Source: Actinomycetes bacterium
GTDB lineage: Bacteria; Actinomycetota; Acidimicrobiia; Acidimicrobiales; RAAP-2
DNA length: 64,000 nucleotides
Assembly: GCA_021818025.1 (NCBI GenBank)
Contig: JAKAFH010000001.1
Coordinates: 46,250-110,249, forward strand
Direction: 5' to 3'
Shown: in pieces, positions 1 to 10,534 of the stretch
How the letters are laid out: every line of letters starts with the position of its first letter
Numbering within the stretch: the stretch's first letter is position 1
The notes under the pieces: generated by a model
Told to the model about the DNA's origin: nothing
Seen by the model: only the letters and a program-made list of their open reading frames with translations
Database searches by the model: none
Translations under genes and position numbers: made by a program

Positions 1-186
1 GAGCCGGCCGACCCCGGCGCCGGCCGTGGCGTGCCCGGCGCGCTCGTGCACGACTACGGCAAGGCGTGGCGGCCCGGACGCAAGCTCGGTCACGTCACCG
101 CCGTCGGTAACGACGCGGCGGCCGCGCGCGTGACAGCATGGGCGGGGGCCCGGGCCTACGGGACCAGGACGAGGGAGTCGACGTGA
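1..186 (+). CDS. purK: C-terminal fragment of N5-carboxyaminoimidazole ribonucleotide synthase (PurK), truncated by window start
   Basis: Frame 1 reads [36 protein letters not shown]...REST*; the YGK[12 protein letters not shown] motif is typical of the PurK C-terminus; directly upstream of purE. Confidence 0.85.
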   Translation, partial: EPADPGAGRGVPGALVHDYGKAWRPGRKLGHVTAVGNDAAAARVTAWAGARAYGTRTREST

Positions 187-680
187 GCGCGATCGTGGGT
201 GTGGTCATGGGCAGCTCATCGGACCACGCCGTCATGGCCGACGCCGCGGCGGTACTGAGCGACTTCGCCGTCCCCTACGAGATCCGCGTCGTGTCGGCGC
301 ACCGCACGCCCGACGACATGCTCGCCTACGGCCGCGACGCGCGGGCCCGGGGGCTGCGGGTGCTGATCGCGGGCGCCGGCGGGGCGGCCCACCTGCCCGG
401 CATGCTCGCCGCGACGACCTCGCTGCCCGTGATCGGCGTGCCGGTCGCCCTCGCGCGCCTGGACGGACTCGACTCGCTGCTCAGCATCGTGCAGATGCCC
501 CGTGGCGTTCCCGTGGCGACCGTGGCGGTGAACGGCGCCACCAACGCCGCCCTGCTCGCGCTGCGAATCCTCGCGGTCGGCGACGAGGTGCTCACCGCAC
601 GACTCGACGAGCACCGCCGCGCCCTCGCCGACGAGGCCCGTGCCCAGGACTTGGGCCTCGACCGCCGGCTGGATTCTTAG
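183..680 (+). CDS. purE: N5-carboxyaminoimidazole ribonucleotide mutase (PurE); start set at GTG 183 overlapping the purK stop
   Basis: [14 protein letters not shown]...[11 protein letters not shown]...[13 protein letters not shown]...[18 protein letters not shown]: classic class I PurE motifs. The ORF-track start at 138 lies inside purK. Confidence 0.95.
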   Translation: MSAIVGVVMGSSSDHAVMADAAAVLSDFAVPYEIRVVSAHRTPDDMLAYGRDARARGLRVLIAGAGGAAHLPGMLAATTSLPVIGVPVALARLDGLDSLLSIVQMPRGVPVATVAVNGATNAALLALRILAVGDEVLTARLDEHRRALADEARAQDLGLDRRLDS

Positions 681-718
681 TCCCACTGGGGCCCCCGGGG
701 GCCGTTCGACCCCTATTC

Positions 719-732
719 TGGTCACGTGACCA
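719..732. promoter_or_regulatory. perfect 14-bp palindrome in pspA promoter/leader
   Basis: TGGTCACGTGACCA, directly downstream of TATTCT (714-719) and just before the SD of pspA. Confidence 0.55.
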
Positions 733-742
733 AGGAGGTCCC

Positions 743-1477
743 ATGGGTGTAGGTAAGCGCATCGCGACCATCTTCAAGGCCAAGTCGAACGCGGCCTTGA
801 ACAAGATGGAGGATCCGCGCCAGACGTTGGACCTGTCCTACGAGGAGCAGCTCGAGAACCTGACCAAGGTTCGCCGTGCCGTCGCCGACGTCGCCACCGC
901 GCGCAAGCGCGTCGAGATCCAGGCCGAGCAGTTAAAGGCCCAGGGCGACAAGCTGGCCGAGCAGGCCAAAGCCGCCCTCGGCCAGAACAACGAGGCCCTG
1001 GCGCGCGAGGCCCTCTCCCGGCGCGAGGCCATCGCCGGGCAGCTCAAGGACCTCGACGCTCAGCACGCCACGATCGTCGAACAAGAAGAGAAACTCACCG
1101 AGACGGCCCAGAAGCTCCAGACCGAGGTCGAGGCCTTCCGCACCAAGAAAGAGACGATCAAGGCGACCTACACCGCCGCCGAGGCCTCCGCGCACGTCTC
1201 GGAGGCGGTCAGCGGGATCTCGGCCTCCATGGGTGACGCGGGCGCCGCCCTGCAGCGCGCCCAGGACAAGGTCGCCGAGATGCAGGCTCGCAGCGGCGCC
1301 CTGGACGAGTTGCTGGCCTCGGGTGCCCTGACCGACCTCACGAGTTCTCGCGACGACATCCAGGCCCAGCTCGACCAGGCGAGCGCCACCTCGGACGTCG
1401 ACGCCCAGCTCGCCGCACTGAAGGCCCAGATGGGCACGGGCGACGCCGGCAGCCTCGCGCCGGGAGCTGACCAGTGA
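743..1477 (+). CDS. pspA: PspA/IM30 (Vipp1) family protein
   Basis: Long coiled coil with MEDPRQTLDLSYEEQLENLTKVRRAVADV...; SD AAGGAGGT just upstream of the ATG; adjacent to htpX and pspAB. Confidence 0.9.
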   Translation: MGVGKRIATIFKAKSNAALNKMEDPRQTLDLSYEEQLENLTKVRRAVADVATARKRVEIQAEQLKAQGDKLAEQAKAALGQNNEALAREALSRREAIAGQLKDLDAQHATIVEQEEKLTETAQKLQTEVEAFRTKKETIKATYTAAEASAHVSEAVSGISASMGDAGAALQRAQDKVAEMQARSGALDELLASGALTDLTSSRDDIQAQLDQASATSDVDAQLAALKAQMGTGDAGSLAPGADQ

Positions 1478-2376
1478 GTTCCAAGATCGAGTCCGATCGC
1501 GGGCTGAACTGGCGCATGTTCATCACCGGGGCCGCCCTGGTGCTGCTCTACGGGATCATCGTGACGGTGCTGCTGCGTCTGGGCGTCTCGACCCTGCTCG
1601 TGGTCGTCATCGCGGCCGGGGCGCTCATCTCCCAGTACTACTTCTCAGACAAGATCGCGATGTTCTCGATGCGCGCCCACGAGGTGACCCCGGCCCAGGA
1701 GCCGCACCTGCACGAGATCGTCGACCGGCTCTGCCTGCTCGCCAACATGCCCAAGCCGCGCGTCGGGGTCGCCGAGATGGACATGCCCAACGCCTTCGCG
1801 ACGGGGCGCAACCCCAGCCACGCGGTGATCTGCGCGACGCGCGGGATCATGCGCCGGCTCAGCGACGAAGAGCTCGAGGCCGTGCTGGCCCACGAGCTCA
1901 GCCACGTCGCACACCGCGACGTGGCGGTGATGACCATCGCCTCGGGCGTGGGCATGCTCGCCGGGCTGATCAGCCGCATCGCCATGTGGGGCGCGATGTT
2001 CTCGGGCGGTGGACGCAGCCGCGACGGCGAGAACCTGGTGCTGCTCGAGATGATCACGTGGCTGGTCTCGCTGCTCGTCTACGTGATCGCCTACCTCTTG
2101 ACCATGGCGCTGTCGCGCTACCGCGAGCTCGCGGCCGATCGCTCCGGCGCGATCCTGATCGGCAAGCCGAGCGTGCTCGCGAGCGCGCTCGTGCACATCA
2201 CGGGCGACATCGGGCGAATCCCGCGCACCGACCTGCGCCAGGCCGAGGGGATGAACGCCTTCTTCTTCGCCCCGGCGCTGGCGAGTGGGACGGCGGCGTC
2301 GCTCTTCTCGACCCACCCGTCCCTCGAGGTGCGACTCGACCAGCTGAACAAGCTCGAACGCCAGTTGAACGGCTAG
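1474..2376 (+). CDS. htpX: M48 family zinc metalloprotease HtpX
   Basis: HEXXH motif in VLAHELSHVAHRDV, TM segments, ATGA-type overlap with pspA stop. Confidence 0.93.
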   Translation: MSSKIESDRGLNWRMFITGAALVLLYGIIVTVLLRLGVSTLLVVVIAAGALISQYYFSDKIAMFSMRAHEVTPAQEPHLHEIVDRLCLLANMPKPRVGVAEMDMPNAFATGRNPSHAVICATRGIMRRLSDEELEAVLAHELSHVAHRDVAVMTIASGVGMLAGLISRIAMWGAMFSGGGRSRDGENLVLLEMITWLVSLLVYVIAYLLTMALSRYRELAADRSGAILIGKPSVLASALVHITGDIGRIPRTDLRQAEGMNAFFFAPALASGTAASLFSTHPSLEVRLDQLNKLERQLNG

Positions 2377-2951
2377 TGGGACTGCGCGACACCCTCTTCG
2401 GGCGCACCAAGCAGGTCGCCCCGAAGCTTGACAACCTCTTCGCGCTGCCCACGGCAGCCCTGACCCTGGAGAGCGAGCTCGAACTGGTCACCTCGGGCCA
2501 GGCGGGGCTCTGCTTCAAGGCCGGCAGCGGCGAGACGGCCAACACCACCGACGAGGACATCAAGCAGTTGCTCAACTTCGACGAGGCAGCGAGCGACGTG
2601 ACCTTGACGACCGACCGCTTCGGTTTCCGCTGGATCGTCATCCACGACACCGACATCGCCACGCTCGTCACGCGGATCCACGGCGCCGACACGAGCCTCG
2701 TGGACAACGGGCTCGGCCCCCGGCTGCTGTGTGCGGTGTTCGGTTTCGTGCCCAAGACCCCACCAGGCGACGGGCCCGTGCGCCTCGTCTACCTCTTGAA
2801 GCAGGGCACCTTCTACCCCTTCGCCCCCACCGGCGCCGAGCAGCGCGACAACGAGCTCGAGCTGCGCGTCCGGTCCTTCCTCGACAAGGACCTGCCCATC
2901 GAGAAGGATCTCTCGCGCTGGATGGCGCTCTGGGAGGTCCCGGTCAACTGA
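2376..2951 (+). CDS. pspAB: PspA-associated protein PspAB
   Basis: GLRDTLFGRTKQVAPKLDNLFALPTAALTLE...; GTG start at 2376 overlaps the htpX stop; PspA-HtpX-PspAB neighbourhood. Confidence 0.8.
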   Translation: MGLRDTLFGRTKQVAPKLDNLFALPTAALTLESELELVTSGQAGLCFKAGSGETANTTDEDIKQLLNFDEAASDVTLTTDRFGFRWIVIHDTDIATLVTRIHGADTSLVDNGLGPRLLCAVFGFVPKTPPGDGPVRLVYLLKQGTFYPFAPTGAEQRDNELELRVRSFLDKDLPIEKDLSRWMALWEVPVN

Positions 2952-3248
2952 TCGGGTCGAGTGGTCCAGCGAGCAGCTCGTCGAGCGCGTCACCGTAGGC
3001 CAGGTCGAGGGCCGTCAGCCCGCCACGGTCGTGGGTCCAGAGTTCCACGCGCAGATCGCGATACGTGAGCGTCAGCACCGCGTGATGGTCGAGCCGGTCA
3101 GCGATCGCCGTCTGGTCGAGGATCACTCGGGCCGCCTCACGGTGGCTTCGCGCGCGCCACTCGCGCACGAGGTGGCCGTTACCGACGCGCCACGCCGGGT
3201 GCGCGGCCAACCAGTGATCGACCTCGGCCGGCGCGAGCAGCGGCGGCC

Positions 3249-3252
<4 letters not shown>
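2944..3252 (-). CDS. 4a-hydroxytetrahydrobiopterin dehydratase (pterin-4a-carbinolamine dehydratase)
   Basis: 102 aa; [28 protein letters not shown]...[43 protein letters not shown] matches the PCD fold (HH..P/V...Y..V.V.L.TH..GGLT.D). Confidence 0.9.
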
Positions 3253-4637
<1,385 letters not shown>

Positions 4638-4645
4638 GATTCCTC

Positions 4646-5548
4646 CTACTTGGCTTTCATCGATTTCGCCCCACCCCGACCGTAGAGCGCGACGCCGCGC
4701 TCGAGCACCTCGCGAGCCGCGAGCACGTCCTGGGCGCGCGGCCCGTCGCCGTCACCGGGCACCTCGAGCAGCAGCGGCAGCGCGCGAACCTTGGGGTGCC
4801 CGACGAGTGCCGCGAGGCCCTCCGCGCCGATCTCGCCCTCGCCGATGTTGGCGTGGCGGTCGCGGTTCGAGCCGAAGGCGGTCTTGGAGTCGTTGAGGTG
4901 CAGGCAGCGCAGGCGGTCGGGCCCGAACCGGGCCTCGACCTCCTTGAGTAGCTGGCGCGCGGCGCGCGGCGTCGCGTAGTCGACGCCGCTCGCGAAGAGG
5001 TGCTGGGTGTCGATGCACAGGCCGAGTCGCTCGTCAGCGCCGCTCGCCTCGATCATCGCCTCGATCTCGTCGAAGCTGCGCCCCACCGTGCCGCCGGCGC
5101 CGGCCGCGTTCTCGATCACGATCGGGCAGCGCGTGTCGGTCGCTCCCGCGTCGTCCAGGGCGCGCCCGAAGGCACCAACGATCTGGTCCAGGACCTCGTC
5201 AAAGCCGGCGCCCTTGTGGCTGCCCACGTGCAGGATCACGCCCGACGCGCCCATCGCGCGACCGACGCGCAGGTTGTGGGTAAGCGCGGTGACGGACTTC
5301 TCGTAGAGCTCGGGGTCGGCGGTCGCGAGGTTGATGAGGTAGGTCGCGTGACAGAACGTGTCGGTGATGCTCGGGTGGTCGCGCTGGGCCTCGCGGTACC
5401 CCTCGAGCACCTCGGGCGCGTACTGGCTGGGCTTCCACATCCGCGGGCTCTGGACGAACACCTGGATCGAGGTCGCACCGATGGCCACCCCAGCGTCCAG
5501 GGACGGGATCAGGGTTCCGCCGCCGCGCACGTGCGCACCGATGTTCAT
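4646..5548 (-). CDS. nfo: deoxyribonuclease IV (AP endonuclease Nfo)
   Basis: [38 protein letters not shown]...[11 protein letters not shown]...[26 protein letters not shown]. The ORF-track N-terminal extension to 5812 is not supported. Confidence 0.95.
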   Translation of the reverse strand: MNIGAHVRGGGTLIPSLDAGVAIGATSIQVFVQSPRMWKPSQYAPEVLEGYREAQRDHPSITDTFCHATYLINLATADPELYEKSVTALTHNLRVGRAMGASGVILHVGSHKGAGFDEVLDQIVGAFGRALDDAGATDTRCPIVIENAAGAGGTVGRSFDEIEAMIEASGADERLGLCIDTQHLFASGVDYATPRAARQLLKEVEARFGPDRLRCLHLNDSKTAFGSNRDRHANIGEGEIGAEGLAALVGHPKVRALPLLLEVPGDGDGPRAQDVLAAREVLERGVALYGRGGAKSMKAK

Positions 5549-5594
5549 GGAGACAAAACTACTAGGGTCGACGCCAACGACCCAAAGGAGCATC

Positions 5595-5996
5595 GTGACC
5601 GACACCTTCAGCGACGCCTCGCGCGCCATCTTCGCCAAGCGCGTGCTGGCCCACGTCGCCAGCCTCGCGCCGGACGGCTCGCCCAACGTCACCCCGGTGT
5701 GGGTGGAGCTCGACGGCGACGACGTGATCATCAACACCGCCCTCGGTCGGGCCAAGGCCCGCAACCTGGCGTCGGACCCCCGGGTCGCGGTCTCGCTGAC
5801 CGACCCGGACAACCCCTACGTGGCGATCGCCCTGCGCGGCACCGTCGTGGGCTTCACGACCGAGGGCGCCGACGAGGTCATCGACCGGTTCGCGATGAAG
5901 TACCTCGACCTGGCCACCTACCCACACCGCCGCGAGGGCGAGGTGCGCGTGACGGTGCGCATCCGCCCCGACCGCATCTCGACCCAACCGGCCTAG
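5595..5996 (+). CDS. PPOX-class F420-dependent oxidoreductase / pyridoxamine 5'-phosphate oxidase family
   Basis: LAHVASLAPDGSPNVTPVWVELDGDDVIINTALGRAKARNLASDPRVAVSLTDPDNPY; SD AAAGGAG before GTG 5595. Confidence 0.88.
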   Translation: MTDTFSDASRAIFAKRVLAHVASLAPDGSPNVTPVWVELDGDDVIINTALGRAKARNLASDPRVAVSLTDPDNPYVAIALRGTVVGFTTEGADEVIDRFAMKYLDLATYPHRREGEVRVTVRIRPDRISTQPA

Positions 5997-6003
5997 GTCG
6001 CCC

Positions 6004-6474
6004 CTAGTCGCGAAAGTACCGCGTGGCGTCCGGGGCGTCGACCGGCGCGCCGTCGAGCACGGTCGTCCCGTCGCCCAGGTGCCCGTCGAGCGAGTACCAG
6101 ACCGTGATCGGCCGGGGCGGCGCGGGGCGGTTGTAGGCGCCACGCAGGGTGAGGACGTCGGACTCGAGGTTGATCTCGTCGTCGGTGAGCATCGCGCGCA
6201 CCACCGCGGCCTGCTCGCTCGCACGCTCGCCCGCGATCACGACGTGCTCGAAGTCCCCCAACCAGGCGAGCGTGGCGACGTCGCGCGCGGCCATCGACGC
6301 CGGGTAGTCGGGCCCGACGGTCAACCAGGGCCCGAGCGGCCCGAGCGAGCGGTCGCGGGCCCCGAGGGCAACGACCACGTCGCCCGCCACCAGCGACGCC
6401 ACGACCGCTCCCCCGCTTCGGGTGTCCAGTCGCACGAGGTCGGCGAGCTCGAGCACGACGTGGGTCATCTCCAT
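6004..6474 (-). CDS. hypothetical protein (156 aa)
   Basis: ORF in operon-like position upstream-adjacent to the DUF2469 gene; no family recognised by eye. Confidence 0.6.
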   Translation of the reverse strand: MEMTHVVLELADLVRLDTRSGGAVVASLVAGDVVVALGARDRSLGPLGPWLTVGPDYPASMAARDVATLAWLGDFEHVVIAGERASEQAAVVRAMLTDDEINLESDVLTLRGAYNRPAPPRPITVWYSLDGHLGDGTTVLDGAPVDAPDATRYFRD

Positions 6475-6475
6475 G

Positions 6476-6772
6476 TCAGGGCTGGAGGTCTTCCTTGGGG
6501 AGTCGCTCGATGTTGACGTCGCGGAACGTCAGCACGCGAACCGAGGGGACGAACCGCGCGGCGCGGTACATGTCCCACACCCAGGCGTCGGTCAGGGTCA
6601 CCTCGAGCATCGCCGGAGTGGTCGAACGCACGTCGACGGCGACGTCGTTGGCGAGGTAGAAGCGACGGTCGGTCTCCACGGCGTAGTGGAACATCCCCAC
6701 CACGGCCTTGTACTCCTGGACCAGCGCCAGTTCGAGGGTCGACTCGTAGTCGTCGAGCTCTTCGTCGCCCAT
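6476..6772 (-). CDS. DUF2469 family protein
   Basis: MGDEELDDYESTLELALVQEYKAVVGMFHYAVETDRRFYLANDVAV...: characteristic of the actinobacterial DUF2469 family encoded near rplS/trmD. Confidence 0.8.
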   Translation of the reverse strand: MGDEELDDYESTLELALVQEYKAVVGMFHYAVETDRRFYLANDVAVDVRSTTPAMLEVTLTDAWVWDMYRAARFVPSVRVLTFRDVNIERLPKEDLQP

Positions 6773-6779
6773 ACGGGCC

Positions 6780-7136
6780 TTACGCGCGCTCGGTGACGCG
6801 ACGCTCCTTGATCTTGGCGGCCTTCCCGCGCAGATCACGGAGGTAGTACAGCTTGGCCCGGCGCACGTCACCGTAGGTCTCGACCTCGATCTTGGCGATG
6901 GTGGGCGCGTGGACCGGGAAGGTGCGCTCGACGCCCACGCCGAAGCTGACCTTGCGGACCGTGAAGGTCTCGTGCAGCCCCGAGCCCTGGCGACGGATGA
7001 CGACGCCCTGGAAGACCTGGACGCGCTCGCGGGTACCCTCGACGACGCGGACGTGGACCTTCAGGGTGTCGCCGGCGCGGAAGGCCGGGATGTCGTCACG
7101 CAACGAGTCGCGGTCAATCAGTTCTGTCGGATTCAT
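6780..7136 (-). CDS. rplS: 50S ribosomal protein L19
   Basis: [66 protein letters not shown]. Confidence 0.98.
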   Translation of the reverse strand: MNPTELIDRDSLRDDIPAFRAGDTLKVHVRVVEGTRERVQVFQGVVIRRQGSGLHETFTVRKVSFGVGVERTFPVHAPTIAKIEVETYGDVRRAKLYYLRDLRGKAAKIKERRVTERA

Positions 7137-7169
7137 CAGCGTCCCCTTCGGGTCTCGGGCTGTAGAAGT

Positions 7170-7922
7170 CTAGCGGAATCCGTCGTTCTCTTCCACCAGG
7201 CCGAACTCGCCCAGTACCGCCCGGTCCTCGTCGGAGAGCCCGCCGCGCGCCGCAATGAGGTCGGGGCGGCGCGACAGCGTCCGCGCGAGCGCCTGGGCCC
7301 GGCGCCAGCGCGCGATGCGCGCGTGGTCGCCCGAGCGCAGCACCTCGGGCACCACGAGGCCGCGGACCTCGGCCGGCTTGGTGTACTGGGGGTACTCGAG
7401 CAGGCCGTTGACGAAGGACTCGTCGAGACTCGAGGCGTCGTTGCCCAGGGCCCCGGGCAGCAGGCGCACCACCGACTCGATCACGCACAGCGCGGCGAGC
7501 TCCCCGCCGGCCAGCACGAAGTCCCCGACCGAGAGCTCGTCGTCCACCACCAGGTCGATCGCGCGCTGGTCGAACCCCTCGTAGCGCCCACAGAGTAGGG
7601 AGAACCCGCCGCTCGCGGCGAGCTCGCTCGCGACGTCGTGAGTGAGCGGCCGTCCCGACGGGGTGAGCGCCAGCAGGGGCCGGGCGAGGTCGGGCGTCGC
7701 CTCGACGGTGCGCAGGATCGGCTCGGCGCGTAGCACCATCCCGGCGCCGCCGCCGTAGGGGGTGTCGTCAACGGTGCGGTGCACGTCGTCGGTCTGGTCG
7801 CGCAGGTCCAAGACCCGCAGGCGCCAGCGGTCGCGCTCGGCGGCCCGACCGAGCACCGACGTCGTCGCGTAGCCCGTGATGGCCTCGGGAAAGAGGGTGA
7901 GCACGTCCACGCGCAGGGTCAT
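7170..7922 (-). CDS. trmD: tRNA (guanine37-N1)-methyltransferase
   Basis: DVLTLFPEAI...DDTPYGGGAGMVLRAEP...CGRYEGFDQR...DFVLAGGELAALCVIESVVRLLPGALGN. Confidence 0.98.
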   Translation of the reverse strand: MTLRVDVLTLFPEAITGYATTSVLGRAAERDRWRLRVLDLRDQTDDVHRTVDDTPYGGGAGMVLRAEPILRTVEATPDLARPLLALTPSGRPLTHDVASELAASGGFSLLCGRYEGFDQRAIDLVVDDELSVGDFVLAGGELAALCVIESVVRLLPGALGNDASSLDESFVNGLLEYPQYTKPAEVRGLVVPEVLRSGDHARIARWRRAQALARTLSRRPDLIAARGGLSDEDRAVLGEFGLVEENDGFR

Positions 7923-8395
7923 TCGAAGAGTCCGTCGGGGGCGTCGACGTCGATACGTTCGTTCGCCAGCAGCGAAGTCACGAAGGTGAGTGGCACCAGG
8001 GTCCCGCTGTCGAGCACCAGCAGGTCGCTCGCGGGATTGGCCTCGACGTCGACCACCACGCCGCGGGCGGTACCCGAGGCGTCATAGACCGTCGCCCCGT
8101 AGAGGTCGTCGATCCAGATGGCGTCGTCGTCCTCGTCCTCGACCCGCGGGGCGAGCAGCAGGGTCGCGCGCCACGCCTCGGCGTCCTCGCGGCTGTCGAC
8201 CCCTTCGAAGCTCACGAGGAAGCGGTCCTGATGCCGGGCGGCCGCGCGAACCGTGAGTGGGCCACGACTGGTCGTGAGCACCGCGCCGGGGGCCCAGCGC
8301 TCGGCGCGGTCGGTCCAGAAGTCGACGAGCAGCTGACCGCGAAGCCCGTGGGCCTTGATGATTCGTCCGACCTCGAGCAGGCGCTCGTCGGACAC
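7919..8395 (-). CDS. rimM: 16S rRNA processing protein RimM
   Basis: EVGRIIKAHGLRGQLLVDFWTD...; PRC-barrel C-terminus; 4-nt overlap with trmD. Confidence 0.93.
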   Translation of the reverse strand: MSDERLLEVGRIIKAHGLRGQLLVDFWTDRAERWAPGAVLTTSRGPLTVRAAARHQDRFLVSFEGVDSREDAEAWRATLLLAPRVEDEDDDAIWIDDLYGATVYDASGTARGVVVDVEANPASDLLVLDSGTLVPLTFVTSLLANERIDVDAPDGLFE

Positions 8396-8396
8396 G

Positions 8397-8705
8397 TCAG
8401 TCGACGATGTCTACCGACGTCGTCACGCCATCGCGCGAGCCCGCGGCGCTGACGAGCGCTCGGATGGCCTGGGCGGTGCGACCCCGCCGGCCGATGATCC
8501 GACCCATGTCGTCGGGACCGACGCTCAGCGAGAGCACCACCTTGCCGTGGCGCTCCGAGACGTCGATGGCGACGGCCTGGGGGTCGTCGGCGAGGGACGA
8601 CGCGATGTAGTGCAGCACGGCCGACGCGGTGCTCGCGTCGGGTGCGGCCTCGTCGTCGATGGTGTTGACGTCACCCTCGACGTAGTCGTCGTGCAGGTCG
8701 CTCAC
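8397..8705 (-). CDS. khpA: KH-domain RNA-binding protein (KhpA-like)
   Basis: VGPDDMGRIIGRRGRTAQAIRALVSAAG: KH GxxG signature; located between rimM and rpsP. Confidence 0.9.
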   Translation of the reverse strand: MSDLHDDYVEGDVNTIDDEAAPDASTASAVLHYIASSLADDPQAVAIDVSERHGKVVLSLSVGPDDMGRIIGRRGRTAQAIRALVSAAGSRDGVTTSVDIVD

Positions 8706-8989
8706 TGGGCGGCCTTTGACGCCTCGAACGCGTCCAGGGCGCCGCTCTGGCGCAGGAGCTTGGCGACCCGGTCCGTGGGCTGGGCGCCGTGGCGCAGCCA
8801 GTGCACGGCGCGCTCGTTGTCGATCGAGACGATGGTCTCGTCATTGGCCACCGAGAGCCCGCGGGGCTGGTAGGTGCCGACGATCTCGAGGAAGGCGCCC
8901 GAGCGCGCGCGACGGCTGTCTGAGGCCACGACGCGGTAGGTCGGTTGCTTCTTCTTGCCCATGCGCACCAAACGAAGTTTCACTGCCAC
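8702..8989 (-). CDS. rpsP: 30S ribosomal protein S16
   Basis: VKLRLVRMGKKKQPTYRVVASDSRRARSGAFLEIVGTYQPR. Confidence 0.97.
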   Translation of the reverse strand: MAVKLRLVRMGKKKQPTYRVVASDSRRARSGAFLEIVGTYQPRGLSVANDETIVSIDNERAVHWLRHGAQPTDRVAKLLRQSGALDAFEASKAAQ

Positions 8990-9051
8990 GACGAACGTCC
9001 TCCAAGACTGTGTCCCGACCGGGACTGGGTGATGTACCCGAGCGTCCTAGT

Positions 9052-10518
9052 TTAGCGCTGTTTGGGGGGGGTAACTCGCCCACCCTTCTTCTTCTTGCCC
9101 TTTGGCCCGCCCGGGGCCGGTGCGGCGCGCATGCCGGCACCCAGCGCCTCGAAGCCCGCAGGCAGCGATTCGCCGCCCCGGCGCGCGGCCATCGCCGCGA
9201 GTTTGCCCATCTGGGGCGGCAGGGACGGATTGGCCCCGCCCATCTGGCGCATCATCTTGCGCATCTCGCCGAACTGCTTGAGCAACTGGTTGACGGCGCT
9301 GACCGTGGTGCCCGAGCCGGCCGCGATCCGCGAGCGCCGCGAGCCGTCGATGATCACCGGCTCGCGCCGTTCGCGCGGGGTCATCGAGCGAATGATCGCC
9401 TCAACCTTGTCGAGCTCGCGGTCGTCCACGTTGGCCGCGGCGTTTCGCATCTCCTTGGAGACCCCGGGCATGAGGCGCATCAGGCCGCCGAGCGAGCCCA
9501 TCTTGCGCACCTGGTTCAGCTGGGCGAGGAAGTCGTCCAGGGTGAACGAGCCGTCCATCATCCGCCCGGCCGAGGCGGCCACGACGTCGGCGTCCATGGT
9601 GCGTTCGGCCTGTTCGATCAGGGTCAGGGTGTCGCCCATGCCGAGGATCCGCGACGCCATGCGGTCGGGGTGAAACAGGTCGAAGTCCCCCAGCTTCTCG
9701 CCCGTGGACGCGAAGACGATCGGCCGGCCGACCACGCCGCGGGCGCTCAGCACGGCGCCGCCGCGCGCGTCGTAGTCGAGCTTGGTGACGATGATGCCCG
9801 ACAGCTCGAGGGTGTCGTGGAAGGACCGGGCGGTATGCACCGCGTCCTGGCCGGTCACCGCGTCGATGACGAGGAAGGTGTAGTGCGGCGATGTGGCGTC
9901 GCTGATCGCGCGGACCTCGTCCATGAGCGCCTGGTCGATCGCCAGGCGTCCCGCGGTGTCGATGATCACGACGTCGCGCCCGATCCTCGCCGCCTCGGCG
10001 ACCCCGGCGCGGGCGACCTCGACCGGGTTGGAGGGCTCGCTGAAGACGTCGACGCCGATCTGGGCGCCGAGGACGCGCAGCTGCTCGATGGCCGCGGGGC
10101 GTTGGAGGTCGGCCGCCACCAGGTAGGGCTGGCGGCCCTGCTGCTTGAACCAGGCCGCGAGCTTGGCGGCGGTCGTGGTCTTGCCGGCGCCCTGGAGGCC
10201 CGCGAGCACGATGACAGTCGGCGGGCGCGAGGCGTAGGTCACCTTCAGCGCCGAACCGCCGAGTACCTCGATCAGCTGTTCGTGCACCGCCTTGATGACC
10301 TGCTGGCCGGGGCTGAGGCTCTGGCTGAGCGACTGGCCGGCCAGGCGTGCGCGTAGCGCCTCGAGGAAGGCCCGCACGACTGATAGCTCGACGTCGGCCT
10401 CGAGCAGGGCCGACCGCACGTCGCCCAGCGCGAGGTCGACGTCGGCCTCACTGAGCCGGCCCCTCGAACGAAGCGACGCGCCGATGCGTTCGAGTCGGTC
10501 CGAGAGCGCGTCAAACAT
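9052..10518 (-). CDS. ffh: signal recognition particle protein Ffh
   Basis: MFDALSDRLERIGASLRSRGRLSEADVDLALGDVRSALLEADV...GLQGAGKTTTAAKLA...DTAGRLAID...TKLDYDARGGAVLS; M domain. Confidence 0.97.
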   Translation of the reverse strand: MFDALSDRLERIGASLRSRGRLSEADVDLALGDVRSALLEADVELSVVRAFLEALRARLAGQSLSQSLSPGQQVIKAVHEQLIEVLGGSALKVTYASRPPTVIVLAGLQGAGKTTTAAKLAAWFKQQGRQPYLVAADLQRPAAIEQLRVLGAQIGVDVFSEPSNPVEVARAGVAEAARIGRDVVIIDTAGRLAIDQALMDEVRAISDATSPHYTFLVIDAVTGQDAVHTARSFHDTLELSGIIVTKLDYDARGGAVLSARGVVGRPIVFASTGEKLGDFDLFHPDRMASRILGMGDTLTLIEQAERTMDADVVAASAGRMMDGSFTLDDFLAQLNQVRKMGSLGGLMRLMPGVSKEMRNAAANVDDRELDKVEAIIRSMTPRERREPVIIDGSRRSRIAAGSGTTVSAVNQLLKQFGEMRKMMRQMGGANPSLPPQMGKLAAMAARRGGESLPAGFEALGAGMRAAPAPGGPKGKKKKGGRVTPPKQR

Positions 10519-10534
10519 GGCTTGCAGGCTACCC

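Noticed and set aside
690-703. GGCCCCCGGGGGCC as an intrinsic terminator of purE
   Set aside because: Folding leaves only a short stem with a 4-nt loop and there is no T-run; kept only as part of the pspA control-region observation.
1986-2375. N-terminal extension of the PspAB ORF
   Set aside because: Overlaps htpX out of frame with Arg-rich translation; GTG at 2376 gives the conserved N-terminus.
5549-5812. N-terminal extension of the nfo ORF
   Set aside because: Conserved Nfo starts at MNIGAHV, preceded by a TAGTTT-N7-ATG box; the extension overlaps the divergent PPOX gene.
8716-10356. 546-aa plus-strand ORF opposite rpsP/ffh
   Set aside because: Antisense to unambiguous ffh; low-complexity translation, no family resemblance.
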